Source: Phoronis australis (taxonomy: Eukaryota; Phoronida; Phoronidae). From it: a stretch of DNA of 64,000 nucleotides. Of this stretch, positions 11,491 through 23,102 are shown piece by piece. Position 1 is the first letter of the stretch; the number at the start of each line of letters is the position of its first letter. The translations under genes were made by a program, and so were the position numbers. The notes under the pieces were generated by a model. The model was given only the letters and a program-made list of their open reading frames with translations. It ran no database searches and had not been told where the DNA came from. The stretch covers positions 287,678 to 351,677 of the forward strand of contig NMRA01000005.1 of assembly GCA_002633005.1 (NCBI GenBank). Direction: 5' to 3'.

Positions 11491-13095
11491 TTATCTCCAT
11501 CACACAGTCAGTATTTCACGGCAAATGAAAAACCATTACCAGTTTTGGGAATTTTCAGTAGAAACGCAACATTACAGTCCGACTCGCAACATACAACAAA
11601 CATTGAATTAGTAATAAGCAAACACGATTTGAATATTGTTGGCTGAACGGCAGTTCGACAGTTAAAGATTGATGTCACTGCACTTTGTAGGAATTCCATT
11701 TTGCGTGATGACAACCAAAATGACAAAGTTGGTTTTTGTCAGAATATAGTTTGACAGTATTATTAGTTGTATTGTTTTGTTTTGTTATTCAGTTTGATTG
11801 GCATGACCCCTGAATTAAGTACAATGATGATGTAATTTGTTTTCTACAGAATGGTATGGAACTTTCTAGTAGACTGAGTTCAGTAGTGATGATGTAATTT
11901 GTTTACTGCAGTATTGTGTGGAACTTTCTAGAAGACTTCGGCATGTCAGTGATTAATGCAGTCTGGAATATTCTAGATACTAGTATATGTTTGTAGAATG
12001 ATTGGGTAGATTCAGGAAAGTTCTAGAATGAATGTGCTTGAATTGATGTACAGTTCCAGAACAATGCATTAGGCTATAAATACACAAGCACGGGTTTGTG
12101 TTAGAGAGATCAAGTCAGTCGAGTCCAAGAAGATATAGTCAGTTCATCAGAAGTTCAAGAAAGTTAATCAGGAGAATTACGGTTAAGTTGCAGTGAAAGG
12201 AATCAGCAGTTACAGCGATAGTCAATAGAGAGCCAGCTATAGAGACAGCAGGTTATTGAATTGGCGAGTGTAACATTTGCTGAACGTGTCTCAGAAGTTC
12301 ATCACAAGTCAAGGCTTCGCAGCACTGGCTGGAGCATAAACAGACATTACGTCGGACGTTTTGTTTGAGTAAGGCTTGTGAACATACAGTCGGGATTAAT
12401 AAAGGATTAACTCGAACCAGTCTTCAGTCTATCGTCGCACCGAAAGCTATTAGCACCAGTTTGTAACAACCTGCGCCCACCCACACACGGGGAAAAACGT
12501 GACAGTGTTGTTTTTCATGAGGACAAGAAAAGTGATTTAGAGTTTCAGCACATGTGCAAAAATCATCTGCGATGAATTTCCAGACCTATTCAAACCTGGG
12601 ATGTTTAAAAGGTTTCGAATTAAATATAAAATTCAAGCCTGATATGTCCAACCAATATTTTGCAAACCTCGCACTGTTTGCATTACTGGATGACTTGAAT
12701 CAGGCATAAGATGCTGATATTAAACGAGGAATTTGGGAAACTACACAATTCAGTGAGTATGGAATACCAGTTGTCCCGATAAGAAAAGCCCTGCAGCTTC
12801 CTGACTAAAGTAAATGGAGATTAAGAGCATGCGGAGATTATTCAATAACGATAAATCCTCAGCTTGAAACTCATCGACATCCGCTACCCCTGCCTGAAGA
12901 TCTTATGTGAAAATTAATTACTCAGTGGCCGCTTGTATTTCACAAAAATTGATTTGGCGGATGCGTATAATCAGATTAAATTAACTTTGGAAAGTCAGAG
13001 ACGTCTGGCACTATCCACACATCGTGGAGTTCTTCTACAAAAGAGATTGCCATTTTGGGATTAGTTCAGCCCCTGGTTATTTCTAGGATATCCGT
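11491..13095 (+). pseudogene. Ty3/gypsy-type protease-RT fragment, copy X (interrupted by a solo LTR)
   Basis: It resumes the gypsy copy after the recombinase insertion with TCCATCACACAGTCAG, matching Y at about 25355. It contains sequence for the post-protease region and the start of reverse transcriptase (for example a segment around 12960-13085 with RRLALSTHRGVLLQKRLPF, frameshifted near its end). Several stops are present. The stretch 11737-12504 is a later insertion. Homology to Y stops near 13095, before the RT active-site region. Confidence 0.7.
11737..12504 (+). mobile_element. Solo LTR with 5-bp target duplication
   Basis: The 768-bp element begins TGTCA and ends TGACA, the usual inverted TG...CA ends of an LTR. 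It is flanked by GTTTT (11732-11736) and GTGTT (12505-12509); copy Y has a single GTGTT at the matching spot, so this is a 5-bp target duplication with one mutation. A TATA-like GCTATAAATACA lies near 12071 and AATAAAGG near 12397, consistent with an LTR promoter and polyadenylation signal. A minus-strand fragment of the same LTR lies at 41227-41285. Confidence 0.85.
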
Positions 13096-14283
13096 CAGTC
13101 TATTCTTGATCAAGACTTTTTGGAATGCATGCTATCCACATTATACATCAATACCCAATAGAAAATGTGATGTAGATGCCATGCAAATAAATTGAGGTCA
13201 CGACCACAGCTGACACAGAGGCTGTAGTCGGACACTGAACCAAAATAATCGACGAATCACAACAGTACAAAGATTCATGATTTTGGAATGGACAAGACAG
13301 AAACAAGTTTTATTTGCCAGAAATAATATCCAGCTATCATCACTACAATTAGATGTGATCGTTACTGCCAAACGTACATTTGAAGCATTGAAATCAGTGT
13401 CCGCTATTCGCAACTGGGCTTCGACCGTCAAGGTACATACTTCGGTTAGAATTACATGTATTACTCAACGCTGAAGTGGTTAAAAATTAAATCGTGATTC
13501 CGTAAAAGGACTGTCCGTAGACTCCGACTCGGCTTCACTCGCCAAAGCCGCTGGTGCCAGAGCATATAGTTCGTATGGCCTCAAATACGCAGTCTGCTGA
13601 TATGGCAGCAATTAAGGTCTAACTCATTACCTATTTCACCTATGGTATGGCCTGAGTGTCATCTTCATCCCCATCTCCATACCTGCAACGTACTATTCAA
13701 TGTTTTCTACTGATGACATCATATGGCGGGAAACCAAATTATCATTAACTTTTCTTTAAAATTCCTTAATTCTTTCCCAAAATAAGCGCTTGTTTGGTTT
13801 ATTTTTGTGTTATAAACTTAATGTAGGCAGTCTAAAACCTCAAAAAGTGCAAAAATCCATTGTAGGAACGTTTCAAAATTTTCCCCATTTGCATGACATG
13901 TTGTCACTTTTATGATTTATATGGAAAAAGACAAAGGTTGCATAAAACAATAACAAAATGACATTCTGGAAAACTAAGAGTGTTTTTGAAACCTCAATCA
14001 TCTTGAGCATTTGTACCAAGTTAAATCATTACGTACCATTCTCCTGGAGTGTAAAAATCAAGAAAGTTCCACTGTCATGACCTAATCCAGAATCACGCAT
14101 GATTAAACTTTTCCAGCAGGCGCCTTTTGTGTTGGTACACAATACTGTGGTTAAGCTGGTCAGAGCTTACAGTCACATAAAGGAATCAAGAAGTGAAAGT
14201 TAAGAGTAATTGCTCTGAAAGTCAACCGTTTTTCTCCACACATCTGCTTCACGACATTTGTTGAAAGTCGTTTGCAAATAATA
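13096..14283. other. No gene recognised
   Basis: After the gypsy fragment there is low-complexity-free, AT-rich sequence without a recognisable exon. Two opposed short frames at 13198-13474 overlap each other and show no family resemblance. Confidence 0.4.
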
Positions 14284-15760
14284 TTTTTAATATGCGCCCA
14301 CATATTTATATGTGGACGCATTATGCCGTCATCTCCGTCCGTCCGGGCGGCGTCCGTCCGGCATCCGGCGTCCGCTGCTCTATCTCCAAAACCCTTTGAC
14401 ATACGTTCATGAAATTTGACACATATGTTCTGTTCATAAATGGGACGGCATATGCAAAATTTCGGACGGATTCTACTACCGGTGTGCCCCCTAGTGGCAA
14501 TTTTAGTTTTTTTACGCTTACCTTTGTATCTTCAAAAGTTCTGAACGGATTTTCATGAAATTTGGTATGTAGGCACCTATTAGTGAGGTGACGCTATCCT
14601 CCCATTTTCAGATGGATTCGACATAGTTTGTGCCACCTAGTGGCCATTTTTAGTGTTTTCGAGTCTGTTTTTGTACGTCCACCCCTCTTTCAACCAAACC
14701 GCTCAAAGGATGATTGTGAAAATTAGCATGTATATGCTTACTATGTAGAGGACGGTGGACGGTGATTTTCCGACGATTTCGACTACTGTGGCGCCTCCTA
14801 GTGGCAGTTTTGTTTTTATGCGCCTATGGCTGTATCTCCTAAACCGTTTGCAGGATCTTTACGAAATTGTGTAAGTATATTTATATGATGTTAACAACAG
14901 ACGATGACGACTTTTGGACGGATCCACTTACCACTGTGCCCCCTAGTGGCAATTTTATTTTTTTACGTTTACCGCTGTATCTTCACAAGTCCTTAACGGA
15001 TTTTCATGAAATATGGTAAGTAAGCANGAAATTTGGTATGTAGGCACCTATTAGTGCGATGACGGTATTCTCCCGTTTTCGGATGGATTCGACCTAGTTT
15101 GCGACACCCAGTGGCCATTTTTACTGTTTTTGAGTCTGTTTTTTGGCGTCCACCCCTCTGTCAACCAAACAGCTCTAAGTATGATTGTGAAAATTGGCAT
15201 GTATATGCTTACTATGTAGAGGACGGTTGACGCTGAATTTCCCATTTGATTACTGTGGTGCCTCCTAGTGGCAGGTTTTTTTTGCGCCCATGGCTGTATC
15301 TCCCAAACCGTTTGCAGGATCTTTACTAAATTTAGCAAGTGTATTTATGTGGTGTTGACAACGGACGATGACGACTTTAGGATGATTCTGACTACCGGTA
15401 TGCCTCTAGTGGCAATTTTAGTATTTTACATTGACCTCCGTATTTTCATAGGTTTTCGGGTGTATACTTTGTGTTACTTCGTGACTATGAAGGAAAAGTT
15501 CCAAGTAGAAATTTGTTTCTGGCATTCTAATGCTGTGCTAATCTCGCATGTTGGTAAATTTGTTTTTAATTCTATGTTTCTGTGGTGCTTTAAGCAAGTG
15601 ATGTATAGGGTGTGCTTGTATTATGAAGATACTCACATTTTGCCCCTAGCCTATTGAGGAGACAATGACCATGCCTTTCCATTTTGCAAAGTACAACATA
15701 CTACATATATGCCCTCTACTGGCCACTTTATGGTACCAATAAACAACCCTAGAAGGATAC
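14284..15760. repeat. CTAGTGG module repeat, longest copy
   Basis: It starts with a small hairpin (CCACATAT-TT-ATATGTGG) and continues as about three tandem units of roughly 450 bp. Each unit has three CTAGTGG cores in the same orientation, with contexts TGCCCCCTAGTGGCA (14485, 14937), TGCCACCTAGTGGCCA (14631) and GCGCCTCCTAGTGGCA (14791, with variants at 15258 and 15396). On the minus strand the first reads TGCCACTAGGGGGCA, a fit to the CTCF consensus. It ends near AATAAACAACCCTAGAAG. A single N at 15026 marks a sequence join inside it. Confidence 0.75.
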
Positions 15761-17978
15761 CGTATACGGTGCAATTGTGCTATTTTTTGTGAAAAGCTAT
15801 TGAGAAGCTTGTTTAGCTTATGTTTGAATGGCAATTATTTAGGGCATGCATGACTTTTTTTAATAACAGAGAGCACTGGACACAATCGCCCATTGGAAAA
15901 TGGATGTCGACAGGTGCGATGTCTCAAAAAATGCTGATCGTCGGCTCTGTGCCCATTTGGATAATATGAGAGGTCGATTTCGTATTTTACTTCTACTTGT
16001 GTTTTGAGTGTGTACTTGCTTAAGTCGAGCCCTGATGTAACCCCTATGACAGATTGGTTAAAAGTTAAACATCAAAATTTGCATACTTTCTACTGAAAAT
16101 ATGCACACTTACTGAGTTAAAACTATAGTTTTTTACATATTTGGCCGAATATGTAGGCTTATCATTAAGGTACTACATAATTCTAAGTATTGACTTCTAG
16201 AATTTGTTGAAACATCAGTTTGCTTGCTTCTGGTCTCATTAAATGAATGTTAACATTGGTAATTAAGAATCCTTACATGCCAGAAAATGTACGATGACAC
16301 ATGGCTTACCTTGAAATCCAACTGGTTCCTGGTGGTTTGGTAATTGTCCCAATTATGGTGCACACCCTCCAGAATTAATGAGGAGCATGATATGGCAACA
16401 TCATGCAAATGTTCTTATCCGATTTCCAAAATTTCGAAAACTTAATCATGTTTACTTTTCAACTGTTCAAATACTCTATTTAAAGGCGAATGCCACCCGA
16501 TTTAATTAGTGTATTTTGCCATCTTAATCGGTCTATTTCCACATCGCCTCGCATGCGGTCGACCTTACCTTGCCAAGAGGTGTCGCGTTAACCTGTGAGG
16601 AAGGTGAGAAACGACGCTAGCGACGTCAGTGGTTCATATGCAGAGTGAATGCCGCTATGTTGTGGTGTATCGTTCCCGCTTGTCCGAACTAAGCAGCCGC
16701 GAGGAAAGCGAGTATATCGGGTTTTTTTACTTCCTCGAGAGTCCGAAATGCTTAGGAAGTGGCTCATGGTAGTGAAGAATGAAATGTATGCTGTAAATAG
16801 CAAGTATGAGGCCGTGAAACATCTCCGTGTCTGTGGCCTGTAGACGACGTCGACAGTGCCTCACGAATGCCGGGTTACCAAATAACTCCATACGTTCTGT
16901 TGTCTGAGCTTGTTCACGGCGCCTCTCTAGTATTTTTTCATCACTGTATTCCTGTTCAAATTGATAGCCTGTAAAACTTGACGATCCACCTGCGAAGTCG
17001 GGATTGATCCGCTGTAGCTCGTCTCGTGCTAAGTCGGGATTGTGAGTTGCCATGTTGGCGTTCATTACTAAGCGTCCTGTTTCAAAATGAATTATTCTCA
17101 CCCTAACCAATACTTATATAAAACTGAATCAAAGTCTGTCTCATTAGATGCAATTTGTAATGCCTTTGGTGTGTTCGTGAGTGCACGAAATGATTTGAGA
17201 AGCCAGCAATGAATAAATCACTGCGTTACCGGCTTTAGGTGCAATAAAACTAATTGACGGATCACCGCGAGGCCGTGTGAGCTCATGCAAATTTAGTGTT
17301 TGCTGGCAGAAACTGTTGTGAAACAACTCGATTTCCACCCCTCGACCAGGTGTTAGGGGAATCTTTATTTACATTTACATTACTCAAATAATGATTGTCA
17401 ATGTACAACTTCTGCCCTGACGGTGCTGTGGCCAAAGCGGAACAGAATTCGTGGCCCCCGACGAGTAAGTAGATTTGCAGTTTCGTGGCAAATTCACCAA
17501 CATAATCACGTGCACATTGCTTTGGCTCACTCGTATAGTATTTTCTTGACTGGAAGTTTAGTTTCCACTGAACTTTGGCTGGTTTGTTCGTGATGTCTGA
17601 TCAGTTTCTGAGCCACTGGCCGGGATAACGAGTCAATCCAGCCGGCCGCGACGGGCCTGATCGGCCGGCTCCGAGCCACTGGCCAGGATAACCAGCGTTT
17701 TGTGTTTAGAACTCAGAAAATCACAAGTCTAAACAACACAGATCTAGGTTCTCCTGTCTGTATCTCACGGAATATATACACCGGTGACCTAAAGTCGTGA
17801 ATATAAGCATAATAAGTGCCGATTGTCATACTACCCAATGTCCGTTAGCAACTGCTCATGTGGTGTCATGGACATATGTCAGCCTTCGCAAATATACGTG
17901 TTTTGACAATCTTAATCCTTGTTTGTCTCCGTAAGCAGAGTTTTGAAACGGTCGCTGATATCGGCGGCCATTTTGAAT
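15761..17978. other. Unassigned region with one possible coding fragment
   Basis: A minus-strand open frame at 16727-17110 (127 residues) contains a charged stretch with SSSFTGYQFEQEYSDEK and ERRREQAQTTERM. I do not recognise the family, and there are no clear splice sites; it may be a fragment of a transposon protein. A direct repeat, GAGCCACTGGCC-GATAAC, occurs twice near 17610 and 17673. Nothing else can be supported. Confidence 0.3.
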
Positions 17979-18577
17979 GAGGCCCTAAAGTCGTGACCGT
18001 TTCGGTTAGACGGAAATACACGAAGTAAGACCTCACAAGTCCACTACAGTGCGTACAGTAACTCTAGATGACATAAAAATGCATTGCATTGTTTATTAAT
18101 TCAGTTTCAATTGAAATAAATTGTTATAAGTTTTGCACCCAACTTTGATGTGCACAGACGTTTTCAATGAGGTTGTTCACGTAAAACGCTAAGAACCCAG
18201 CATCAATTATCGCTCTGTATTTTATTGTTTTGGCCTTGCAAAACTTGATCAACCCTGGGACATTTTGATACATTGTTCAAGCTACCCCTGGAGCGCGTGT
18301 TTGAGTAAATCTGAACGATAAATATTTTCGAAAATATATCCCAAAAATGCCCAAAAAAGTGAATTAGTGAAATATGCTGTTTTTAAGATACATTTGAAAA
18401 AAGAAGCCACTCACTCACTGTTTGTTATCATGTTGTGAATACGAACACGTCCGGGTATTCGTTTGACGTTCGTAAGCAGACGAACGCTGGAAACTTCAAC
18501 GCCAGATGTCGCAGGACCGCGCAGAAGAGGAAATAAGATCGTTCACGACTTTAGGGCACTCACGACTTTAGGGCCTC
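17979..18577. mobile_element. Small inverted-repeat element
   Basis: A perfect 18-bp inverted repeat, GAGGCCCTAAAGTCGTGA, lies at 17979-17996 and, reversed, at 18560-18577. The motif CTAAAGTCGTGA recurs on the left at about 17785-17797 and reversed at about 18543-18555, so ends may be nested. No target duplication is clear and no transposase is present in the 599 bp. Confidence 0.55.
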
Positions 18578-19186
18578 TGACGGTACTTCGAAATTATCTC
18601 CGAACACACCCCAAACTCCTGCTACGGACCTTATTTGCCTGCCGAACTTTGTAGGCTACGGTGTGTCCAAATACCAAAAAATCCGTAAGAGCTAAATAAA
18701 ACAACACGTTTTTGTAAGACCTCGGTGTATTTTTAAGGGTTTTACATCGAAGTTTGATGATTTATTGGTGCTAAACGATGATTCCAAGCTATAAGCTGAC
18801 ACCAGTAACCCGTGTTGTGAACTGCTGAACAGAATGCGTGTGAAACCGATGACGTAATTGGATAATTTCAACACCTCCGTCTGCCGTCAGGTGTCAGGTA
18901 ACGCAACCGCACGTGTCGTTATGGAGTAGAACTACTCGATCTAAATTGATACAAATTAGGTTGTTTTTTGGGTGACATGCTCCTTTAAGAACTTTCAAAA
19001 TGAAAATTTGAAAATTAGCATTGTTGTCCCAGTGTGTTTATGATAGGTTTAATTATCTAGAGAACGATACATCAGCAGCCTGAGGCAATGTAATTGCACT
19101 GCATATTGTCTTTGATCTTTGTGACAGATTCTGCTCTATGTAAACCAGTCGAGATTGGGCAACTCGACCTTTCTGAGGTAATTCCA
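18578..19186. other. No feature recognised
   Basis: AT-rich sequence with no supported exon, repeat boundary or RNA gene. The segment homologous to the upstream flank of exon A begins near its right edge. Confidence 0.35.
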
Positions 19187-19620
19187 CACAAGGGCACTTG
19201 TTTCCTCATGATGGTCAGATTTTATCTTATAAAAACGACATTCTCAGATCTACAATGCAGTTTTGATACACTGCTCCGAACTTGTTCTTACTGACTTTCT
19301 TCTTATCAGCCAATTGTTTGAGGCATTGCGTGGGAGAAAAGAAAGCTGGTTGTAGAAAGAAGTTGTGAGAACTTAAATGCTGTTATAGTAATAATTATGA
19401 GAAAGATCATTTTGTAAGAGAAGAGTAATGTGTTTGTTCATGGAAAGGAATCATTATTGCGAGAATGCACATTTTGTTTTATGGTTGAGATAGAGAGGCT
19501 GCCATAGACTGGAATCATGCAGTCAGTATGGACTGCAAAAATCTGCATGGCTGAAGATTTTATCTGTTTGTTTGGCAGTGGTTTAGTTTTCGACTACATG
19601 TTTTGTCGTCTCTCACACAG

Positions 19621-19819
19621 GGTCACCAGGTTGGCCACCAGCAAGGGTTTCACCCAAGTCAGATTCCCCAGCAAGTGCAGCCATGTCCCCGCTTGCAGAA
19701 CAGCTTTCAGGGGGTGCAGTGTGGGGCCCAGGTGCAGCAAACCCGCCCTTCTGGCCAGGTGCGCAGCGTTTCCAATGCCCAACTCATCACAGGTCAGCAA
19801 CCTGCTGGCTCTGCATCAG
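19621..19819 (+). CDS. PABPC: PABPC linker exon A' (diverged duplicate of exon A)
   Basis: This 199-nt exon lies between acceptor CACACAG (ending 19620) and donor GTAAGA (19820). It starts in phase 0 and ends after one base, exactly like exon A. The peptide keeps SQIPQ, LQNSFQGVQ, RPSGQVRSVSNAQ and ITGQQPAGSA. Relative to A, 45 bases near the start are missing, so the FVPTMPQ hallmark is gone. Frame, splice sites and many residues survive despite nucleotide divergence, which suggests either constraint or recent loss of function. It is followed by B' at 22453. Confidence 0.7.
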
Positions 19820-20051
19820 GTAAGAAAATTATCTGTGCGGTGATGCCAGATTCTGTTTATTTTGGCATTACCAGGCATTTCAGTAGCATCATATAAACGC
19901 TCGTGTGTTTATTCGGAAAGGGGGAGGCGTATAAACGAAAAGTCTTAGCCTCGGCTGATATGAAACTATGAAAATATCAGCTATTTTTTGCAGAAATTTT
20001 TTTTTTATTTTAGGTTAATACATTGGTTCGCCCACACTTCATTCGTTTTTA

Positions 20052-21300
20052 TGTGCCCACATATTTATATGTGGACGCATTATGCCGTCATCTCCATATG
20101 TCCGTCCATCGAGTGTCTGTCCGGCGTCCGTCCATCCGGCGTCCATTGCTCTATCTTCAAAACCCTTTGACATACGTTCATGAAATTTGGCACGTATGTT
20201 CTTTTCATAGATGGGACGGCATGAGCGAACATAGGGAGGGATATGACTACCGGTGTGCCCCCTAATGACAATTATAGTTTTTTAAATTTATCTCTATATC
20301 TTCAAAGGTCCTCAACATATTTTCATAAAATTTGGCATATAGGCAGCTATTAGTTAGATGACGCTATCGTTTCGTTTTCGGATGGATGTTTTCGAGTCTG
20401 TTTTTTGGCGTCCACCCCTCTATCAGCCAAACTGAATGATTGTGAAAATTTGCATTTATGTTCTTACTACGAAGGTGACGATGATTTTCTGACGACTTCT
20501 ACTACTGTGGCGCCTCCTAGTGGCAGTTTTTTTTGCGCCCATGGCTGTATCTCCTAAACTGTTTGCAGGATCTTTGCTAAATTTAGCAAGTAAAGTGTAT
20601 TTATATTATGTTCGCAATGGATGACACCAACTTTCAGACGGATCTGACTACCACTATGCCCCGTAGTGGCAATTTTAGTTTTTTAGGTTTACCTCTGTAT
20701 CTTCAAAGGTCCTCAACAGATTTTCAGAAAATTTGGAATATAGGCATCTATTGGTGAGATGATGCTATCCTCTTGTTTTCGGATGGAATTGAGGTACTTT
20801 GCGCCACCTAGTGGCCATTTTTCCTGTTTTCAAGTCTGTTTTTTTGGCATCCACCCCTCGATCAATCAAACCATTCTAAGGATGATTTTTAAAATTGGCA
20901 TGTATGTTGTCAGTGTGAACAGGGTGGTTGACTATAACGAATTCGATTACTTTGGCACCTCCTAGTGGGAGTTTTGTTTTGTTTTGGGCCCATAGCTACA
21001 TCTCCTTAACACACTACATGATCTTTATCAATTTTTTTAAATTAATAATTGTATTTTTATCAAGCTAACAACAGATGACTTCTTTCAGGCCGATCCAATG
21101 AAGGCTGTGCCCCATAGTGGCAATTTTATTTTTTCCGTTTTCCTTCATTTCTCTGAAGTTCCTTGAGAGATTTTTATGAAATTTAGTAAATATGTTTCTA
21201 TTAAAGAAGCGATGGCATATTCCCGTTCTCAGATGGATTGGATTTTTTGCGCCATCTAGTGGCTATTTTTATGAAATAAATAAACAACCCCAGAAGCACA
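20052..21300. repeat. CTAGTGG module repeat, copy in Y
   Basis: It begins with the CCACATAT-TT-ATATGTGG hairpin and GACGCATTATGCCGTCATC, as at 14284 and 24713, and has CTAGTGG-type cores near 20512, 20658, 20806, 20957, 21110 and 21252, again about 150 bp apart. From 20466 on it is nearly identical to 4515-5330. The part 20052-20465 has no counterpart in X, so X lost or never had the left end. Confidence 0.75.
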
Positions 21301-22452
21301 CCATTTGCGGTGCATTCGTGGGTGCATTTCAACACTCTGCGTTGTTCTTGTTATAAATGATAAATGTGCCACAAAACTTGGAATTTTTCGCTAAAAGTTC
21401 GCTCTAAGTGGGCTTTTCAAGAGGACATTTCTCGAATAACGTCTCCACTATCTGGACATAGACACCAGAAGTTGTAACACCAGGGGCATTTCTTCGACAT
21501 AATTTTCCGAATGAACGTCATGGGTGTTTCATTGGAGGGGCTTATTTAGTACGGAAAATCCTGGTACCGGGAAATAGCTTTCTAGTGTGCATTAGTTATA
21601 TTATTTGTTTTCAAGTTGTACCTTTTTATTTACTTCAACAAAGTAACTGAATTTTGTAAACCTACCTTGCAATTTTATTTTTATGTGACCTTTTGACTTC
21701 GTGTATTACACTTAAAGATTATCAATGATTTCAATCTATTCATTTGTTGCATATTCAATATTTTCTCCTTAATTTTACTTGTCACTTAACAACTTCATAT
21801 CGAAACTAGCAGAATTTTGTTAGTGAACTTATGATTCGTAAACAATTCACGTTTCGATGCCATAATCAAAGAAATAGGGCCTTGCTAATATCACATAGCC
21901 AACTGGGTTAGGTCCAACTATGAGCAACTCACAGGTCAAACTATGTTCTAATGTATCATATGTGGGTCAGAATCACTGGTCATCTGATCGCTGGCACGAG
22001 CCTAGTAAAAACCTCAAACATTCTCTTGCTGTTTTGGAGTATTTTGTGACAGTTTTTTAGATTGTTGTTTGGGAATCGGGGGTTTGTGCTTGGCACTTTG
22101 TGAAAAAATGCGGTGAAATTGACAGCTTTCCTGTGAGATATTCATGATATGAAATGAAAGTCATGATGATCTGAAATAATAGAACATTCAGAATGTATTT
22201 TCCAACATGCTATAAACAGTCCCACAAAATAAGATTGGTCCTAACCCCGCTTGTCAAGGTAAACGGTGGGGTTTGGAAAATTGAACTAGACCGTATTTAT
22301 CCACCTTGGCTGAGTCGCGCTCGGCTCACGATCAAAGGGATGCCGCCAAGCTGCTCTATTAACTAAAAGATTTTGACTGTGAAATTATATTGCTGATTTT
22401 GATGATGCTATTTATTTGTTACAGTAAGGTATCGCATAATATTCACTTGCAG

Positions 22453-22595
22453 TTCATGGTATACCAGCCAACCAGCCGGGTTGTCCAGTTGCCGCCATGC
22501 CAGGGGCACCGGGACCTCGTCCCTCGTATAGATATGTACCCAGTGTACGCAACCAGCCCCAACCACCGATGCAGGGAGTACCAGCTGGTCAGCAA
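22453..22595 (+). CDS. PABPC: PABPC linker exon B' (recent duplicate of exon B)
   Basis: This copy shows no coding difference from exon B: 143 nt, acceptor ACTTGCAG ending 22452, donor GTAAGT at 22596, peptide ending MQGVPAGQQ in phase 0. It is compatible in phase with exon A' upstream. The lack of divergence, including the flanking intron, shows the duplication is young or was homogenised by gene conversion. Confidence 0.78.
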
Positions 22596-22861
22596 GTAAG
22601 TCTCTTTTCTCAGGGGCCACTGTAATTCCTGTACACGGCAAAAAAGCTGTCAAAATGACTTGAAATTCCCTTTCTTGATGACTGAATGGAACCCAAATTT
22701 GTCGGAGTAGTTTTTCCCTCATGACCGAAAATGAAAAGTAATTACAGAATCTGCCGTCATGACATGCATAAGTGGTATTTTGGGTGATTATTTTCGGTCT
22801 TGTACTCAAGGTGATGATTAGAATTATAGAGTTAGCAATGCTTTAACTGTGGAATAGAGAG

Positions 22862-22936
22862 GAGGCTGTGTAGCCTGGTGTGACAGGTGGAGGCTCCTTT
22901 CACTTTAAGTCGTGGGTTTGAGTCCCATTGCAGGGA
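22862..22936 (+). repeat. tRNA-like (SINE) remnant, duplicate copy
   Basis: Same unit as 6920-6994, with the B-box-like GGTTTGAGTCC and the same flanks. It is part of the recent duplication and not an independent insertion. Confidence 0.4.
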
Positions 22937-23102
22937 CATACCCAGGTTTCAAAACCCTAGTCACCAGCTGGGCGAGTGAGCCAGAAAATCTACTCGCCCA
23001 GCCCGAAGTTCAGTCGCCTGGCCGTTTGCGTCTGTCTCCACAAACTTGCTGCCAGTATCAATAAAAATCATCGTTTCTTGTGCTGATGTCACCATCTATT
23101 AG

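Larger units (their letters stand above)
4515..13095 (+). repeat. Segmental duplication copy X
   Basis: This copy matches 20466-26175 (copy Y) very closely: open frames on both strands across exon B are identical in the two copies. In order it contains CTCF-like modules, intron sequence, exon B, a SINE-like piece, part of a TIR element and a gypsy-type fragment. Relative to Y it lacks about 1.1 kb at 8013 (Y 23954-25052), with the bases GAA shared at both edges of the loss. It has gained two insertions, 8301-11490 and 11737-12504. Homology fades after the reverse-transcriptase fragment near 13095. Confidence 0.85.
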
